Below, piece after piece: positions 62,808 to 64,000 of a stretch of DNA of 64,000 bases. Below the pieces are notes generated by a model. That model searched no databases, had not been told where the DNA came from, and saw only the letters and a list, made by a program, of their open reading frames with translations. Positions within the stretch are counted from its first letter, which is position 1; each line of letters starts with the position of its first letter. The translations under genes and the position numbers were made by a program. This DNA comes from an uncultured Paenibacillaceae bacterium (GTDB taxonomy: Bacteria > Bacillota > Bacilli > Paenibacillales > K13): NCBI GenBank assembly GCA_913056365.1, contig CAJXLT010000001.1, positions 1,137,071-1,201,070 on the forward strand. Direction: 5' to 3'.

Positions 62808-62931
62808 TAGGCCGAAGGCCGAGCGCGATGCGCTTAGTCGGTGCAGGGTTGTCGCCAGAATAATCTTCCTCGAAATCCCTCTCGGCGATCAAGGGCCGCT
62901 TGCGGCCCGCAGCGTGAATGCATTGTTAGAC
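62808..62931 (-). repeat. Truncated attC-like site S2
   Basis: The opening side is perfect (box GTCTAAC, TGCATTCACGCTGCGG, P4 GGGCCGC/GCGGCCC, P3 GTCGCC/GGCGAT), but the closing L arm, spacer and R box are missing; the sequence passes straight into the leader of the GATase gene. The 18 nt at 62925-62942 match 63282-63299 across the neighbouring cassette at 16/18. Confidence 0.75.
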
Positions 62932-62978
62932 GATTCCTCTGCCTTCTTTGAGTTTACTTCCAAAAGATTTTATGTTTA

Positions 62979-63218
62979 TTATGCCAATTCCCAAACTCTT
63001 TTTGGACTTTCAGTAACTGGTTTCATTATTCCCTTATCTCTTAACTTTTTTGCAGCCCATCTAACTTCATATTGCCATGTATAAAAAATATCTCCACTAT
63101 CTCGTAACTCTTGTTCATAGTTATCCCAGATATATTTACTCACTTGAACAATCGTTCCCTTACTACCATTTTTTCTGAGTGCTTCAACTACGACATTAAG
63201 AAGCTTTTCTCTTGTCAT
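62979..63218 (-). CDS. Small protein, winged-helix-like (cassette gene)
   Basis: About 79 residues from ATG 63218 (AGGAGG eight bases upstream): MTREKLLNVVVEALRKNGSK GTIVQVSKYIWDNYEQEL, then WQYEVRWAAKKLRDKGIMKP. Three helices and a hairpin suggest a winged helix such as in Mrr-like N-terminal domains. Function unknown. Its end is the S2 site. Confidence 0.55.
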   Translation of the reverse strand: MTREKLLNVVVEALRKNGSKGTIVQVSKYIWDNYEQELRDSGDIFYTWQYEVRWAAKKLRDKGIMKPVTESPKRVWELA

Positions 63219-63292
63219 CTTCAATTCCTCCTGATAATTTGTCATTTAATACAAGTAATGTGCTTTGTTATTTTTATTTTAGCAGAGGTTTC

Positions 63293-63464
63293 GTCTAACG
63301 TTCGGTATTCACCACCGACTTAAGTGTCCGAAGGACCGGCCGCGATGCGGTTAGTCGGTGCAGGGTTGTCGCCTGAACCACTTCCCCGAAATCCCTATGG
63401 CAACCAAGGGCCGATTACTTTATCGAAACTCCCTCCGGCCCGCCGCGTGAATGCATTGTTATCG
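63293..63464 (-). repeat. attC-like site S1
   Basis: 172 bp. Opening box CGATAAC, closing box GTTAGAC (consensus GTTRRRY). The two boxes of this one site do not match each other, but the closing box with its flank matches the opening box of S2. P4 is extended (GGGCCG...CGGCCC with an AACTCC insertion). Confidence 0.8.
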
Positions 63465-63508
63465 GATGATCTTGCCTTCTTCGAAATACTATAGAAAAAT
63501 CACTTTAC

Positions 63509-63727
63509 TTATCTCTTCTTTGGTATAGATGTCGATAAATAGGTTTCATCCTTGATTGACTTCGCTATATAAAGTACTTGTCCCAAATGCTCCGAGAAAT
63601 GCATAGCGCATTGTAACAACATATCTAGATTCAATCTTTCCTTGTTTCTGACCAGTTGTGTACTCATTAATGATTCTTCAGTCATTTTCTTTGTAGTATC
63701 AATCAATTCGAAAAATGATGTATCAAT
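63509..63727 (-). pseudogene. DinB-like C-terminal fragment
   Basis: Frame TSFFELIDTTKKMTEESLMS, LNLDMLLQCAMHFSEHLGQV LYIAKSIKDETYLSTSIPKK R fits the end of a DUF1572/DinB-type protein. It has no N-terminal half and no good start. It lies beside S1 and may have been a cassette. Opposite-strand partner near 63784-63913. Confidence 0.6.
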
Positions 63728-63783
63728 TATTCAGATCAAGTCTAGCTTTGTTCTGTTAATCCTTTGAAATTAAAGATATTTTG

Positions 63784-63913
63784 GTGAAGAAATTAGAAGA
63801 AATTCAAAAAAATGAAATTAGTTTTAGATCAGTTAACCGATGAAGACGTTAATTGGGGCAGTGTCAATAAGTTTGTGTATTCAACTTTAGGTAGGGTACA
63901 TGGAATTGTATAG
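63784..63913 (+). pseudogene. DinB-like N-terminal fragment
   Basis: On the plus strand VKKLEEIQKNEI and, in the next frame, MKLVLDQLTDEDVNWGSVNK. LDQLTDEDxxW is the N-terminal hallmark of DUF1572/DinB proteins. With the opposite-strand C-terminal fragment it suggests two separate remnants or an inversion. Confidence 0.45.
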
Positions 63914-63946
63914 TGGTGGGCGTGCCCAAGCGAAGGCGCGGGAGGT

Positions 63947-64000
63947 TTACTCTCCGTAGCGTTCGCTGTACATTTTTGCGAATGCTTTCTGTGTCTCTTC
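63947..64000 (-). CDS. C-terminus of a gene that continues beyond the window
   Basis: Minus-strand frame EETQKAFAKMYSERYGE then TAA, followed by a GC-rich hairpin-like stretch (GGCGTGCCCAAGCGAAGGCG CG). Only 17 residues are visible, so function cannot be judged and it may be incidental. Confidence 0.3.
   Translation of the reverse strand, partial: EETQKAFAKMYSERYGE

Larger units (their letters stand above)
57360..63464 (-). mobile_element. Integron-like gene-cassette array (attC-type sites S8 to S1)
   Basis: Eight related elements alternate with mainly single-gene minus-strand units, including a RelE-type toxin-antitoxin pair. Elements in gene orientation open with RYYYAAC-like and close with GTTRRRY-like boxes. 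In three units (genes at 62979, 61396 and 60618-61095) the 18 nt at the start and end of the unit are complementary (16/18, 15/18, 17/18), the arrangement expected for cassettes joined at G/TTRRRY. No integrase or attI is in the window; they would lie beyond 64000. Sites decay towards the left. Confidence 0.75.

Noticed and set aside
62782..62892. N-terminal extension of the amidotransferase-like gene to 62892
   Set aside because: It reads through site S2 and the true ATG at 62781 has a strong ribosome site.
57360..63464. Group II intron, IS-derived MITE or riboswitch as explanation for the repeated elements
   Set aside because: No intron domain V, no target-site duplications flanking the elements, no fixed position relative to gene starts. 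End pairing across genes fits cassettes better. A search could still change this.
1..64000. Integrase, transposase or phage genes
   Set aside because: No protein in any frame showed a tyrosine or serine recombinase, DDE transposase or phage structural motif.
1..64000. tRNA, rRNA or CRISPR loci
   Set aside because: No GTTCRANTC arms in cloverleaf context, no rRNA blocks and no regular short repeats with unique spacers. The attC-like sites are too long and diverse for CRISPR.

Overview
The window looks like a low-to-mid GC Bacillota chromosome, most likely Paenibacillaceae. The evidence is strong AGGAGG ribosome sites with many GTG/TTG starts, a vanY-vanR-vanS-type operon, a YfiT-type bacillithiol transferase homologue, a Bacillus-type Fur box and Gram-positive lipoproteins. 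Almost every gene lies on the minus strand. No rRNA, tRNA, CRISPR array, phage module or recognisable insertion sequence was found.

Layout. 0-16 kb: a cysteine desulfurase cut by the window edge, a broken aminoglycoside 6-adenylyltransferase, an acetyltransferase/ATPase/SRPBCC operon, an iron-regulated propeller protein, then small membrane, lipoprotein, methyltransferase, Nudix and PhzF genes. 16-24 kb: VOC, Nudix, DinB and GNAT genes, a YafY regulator divergent from a PhnB-like gene, and the van-like D,D-carboxypeptidase/two-component operon. 25-32 kb: a cell-surface O-acetylation operon (SGNH lipoprotein, MBOAT, DHHW protein, DUF4358 lipoprotein) beside a second two-component system, bracketed by two copies of a 250-bp dispersed repeat. 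32-45 kb: a long run of single-domain accessory genes (cupin, GrpB, phosphatase, nucleotidyltransferase, Nudix, GNAT, DinB, RidA and others). 45-57 kb: a decayed zone with a MazF-type toxin-antitoxin pair, several gene fragments, an AraC regulator/SDR pair and more small genes.

57.3-63.5 kb is the most striking part. Eight related 85-200 bp elements alternate with short minus-strand genes. In gene orientation each intact element starts with an RYYYAAC-like box and ends with a GTTRRRY-like box, with 9-bp L-type arms (GCATTCACG/CGTGAATGC) inside and unpaired spacers of 3 and 6 nt between. This is the architecture of an integron attC site. The interior can fold into further stems, giving a cloverleaf. 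The 18 nt after the closing box of one element are the near-perfect complement of the 18 nt at the opening box of the next element, across the gene (17/18, 16/18 and 15/18 in three units). This is expected if each gene plus its downstream site was once a circular cassette joined at G/TTRRRY. The array holds a RelE-type toxin-antitoxin cassette, an unusual glutamine-amidotransferase-like protein, a lipoprotein and several unknown proteins. Sites are more decayed to the left, so an integrase and attI would be expected to the right of position 64000; none is in the window.

Gene decay is widespread. I read at least twelve broken or partial genes, several recognisable only by joining frames by eye. 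Functions are assigned from motifs read by eye and no database search was possible.
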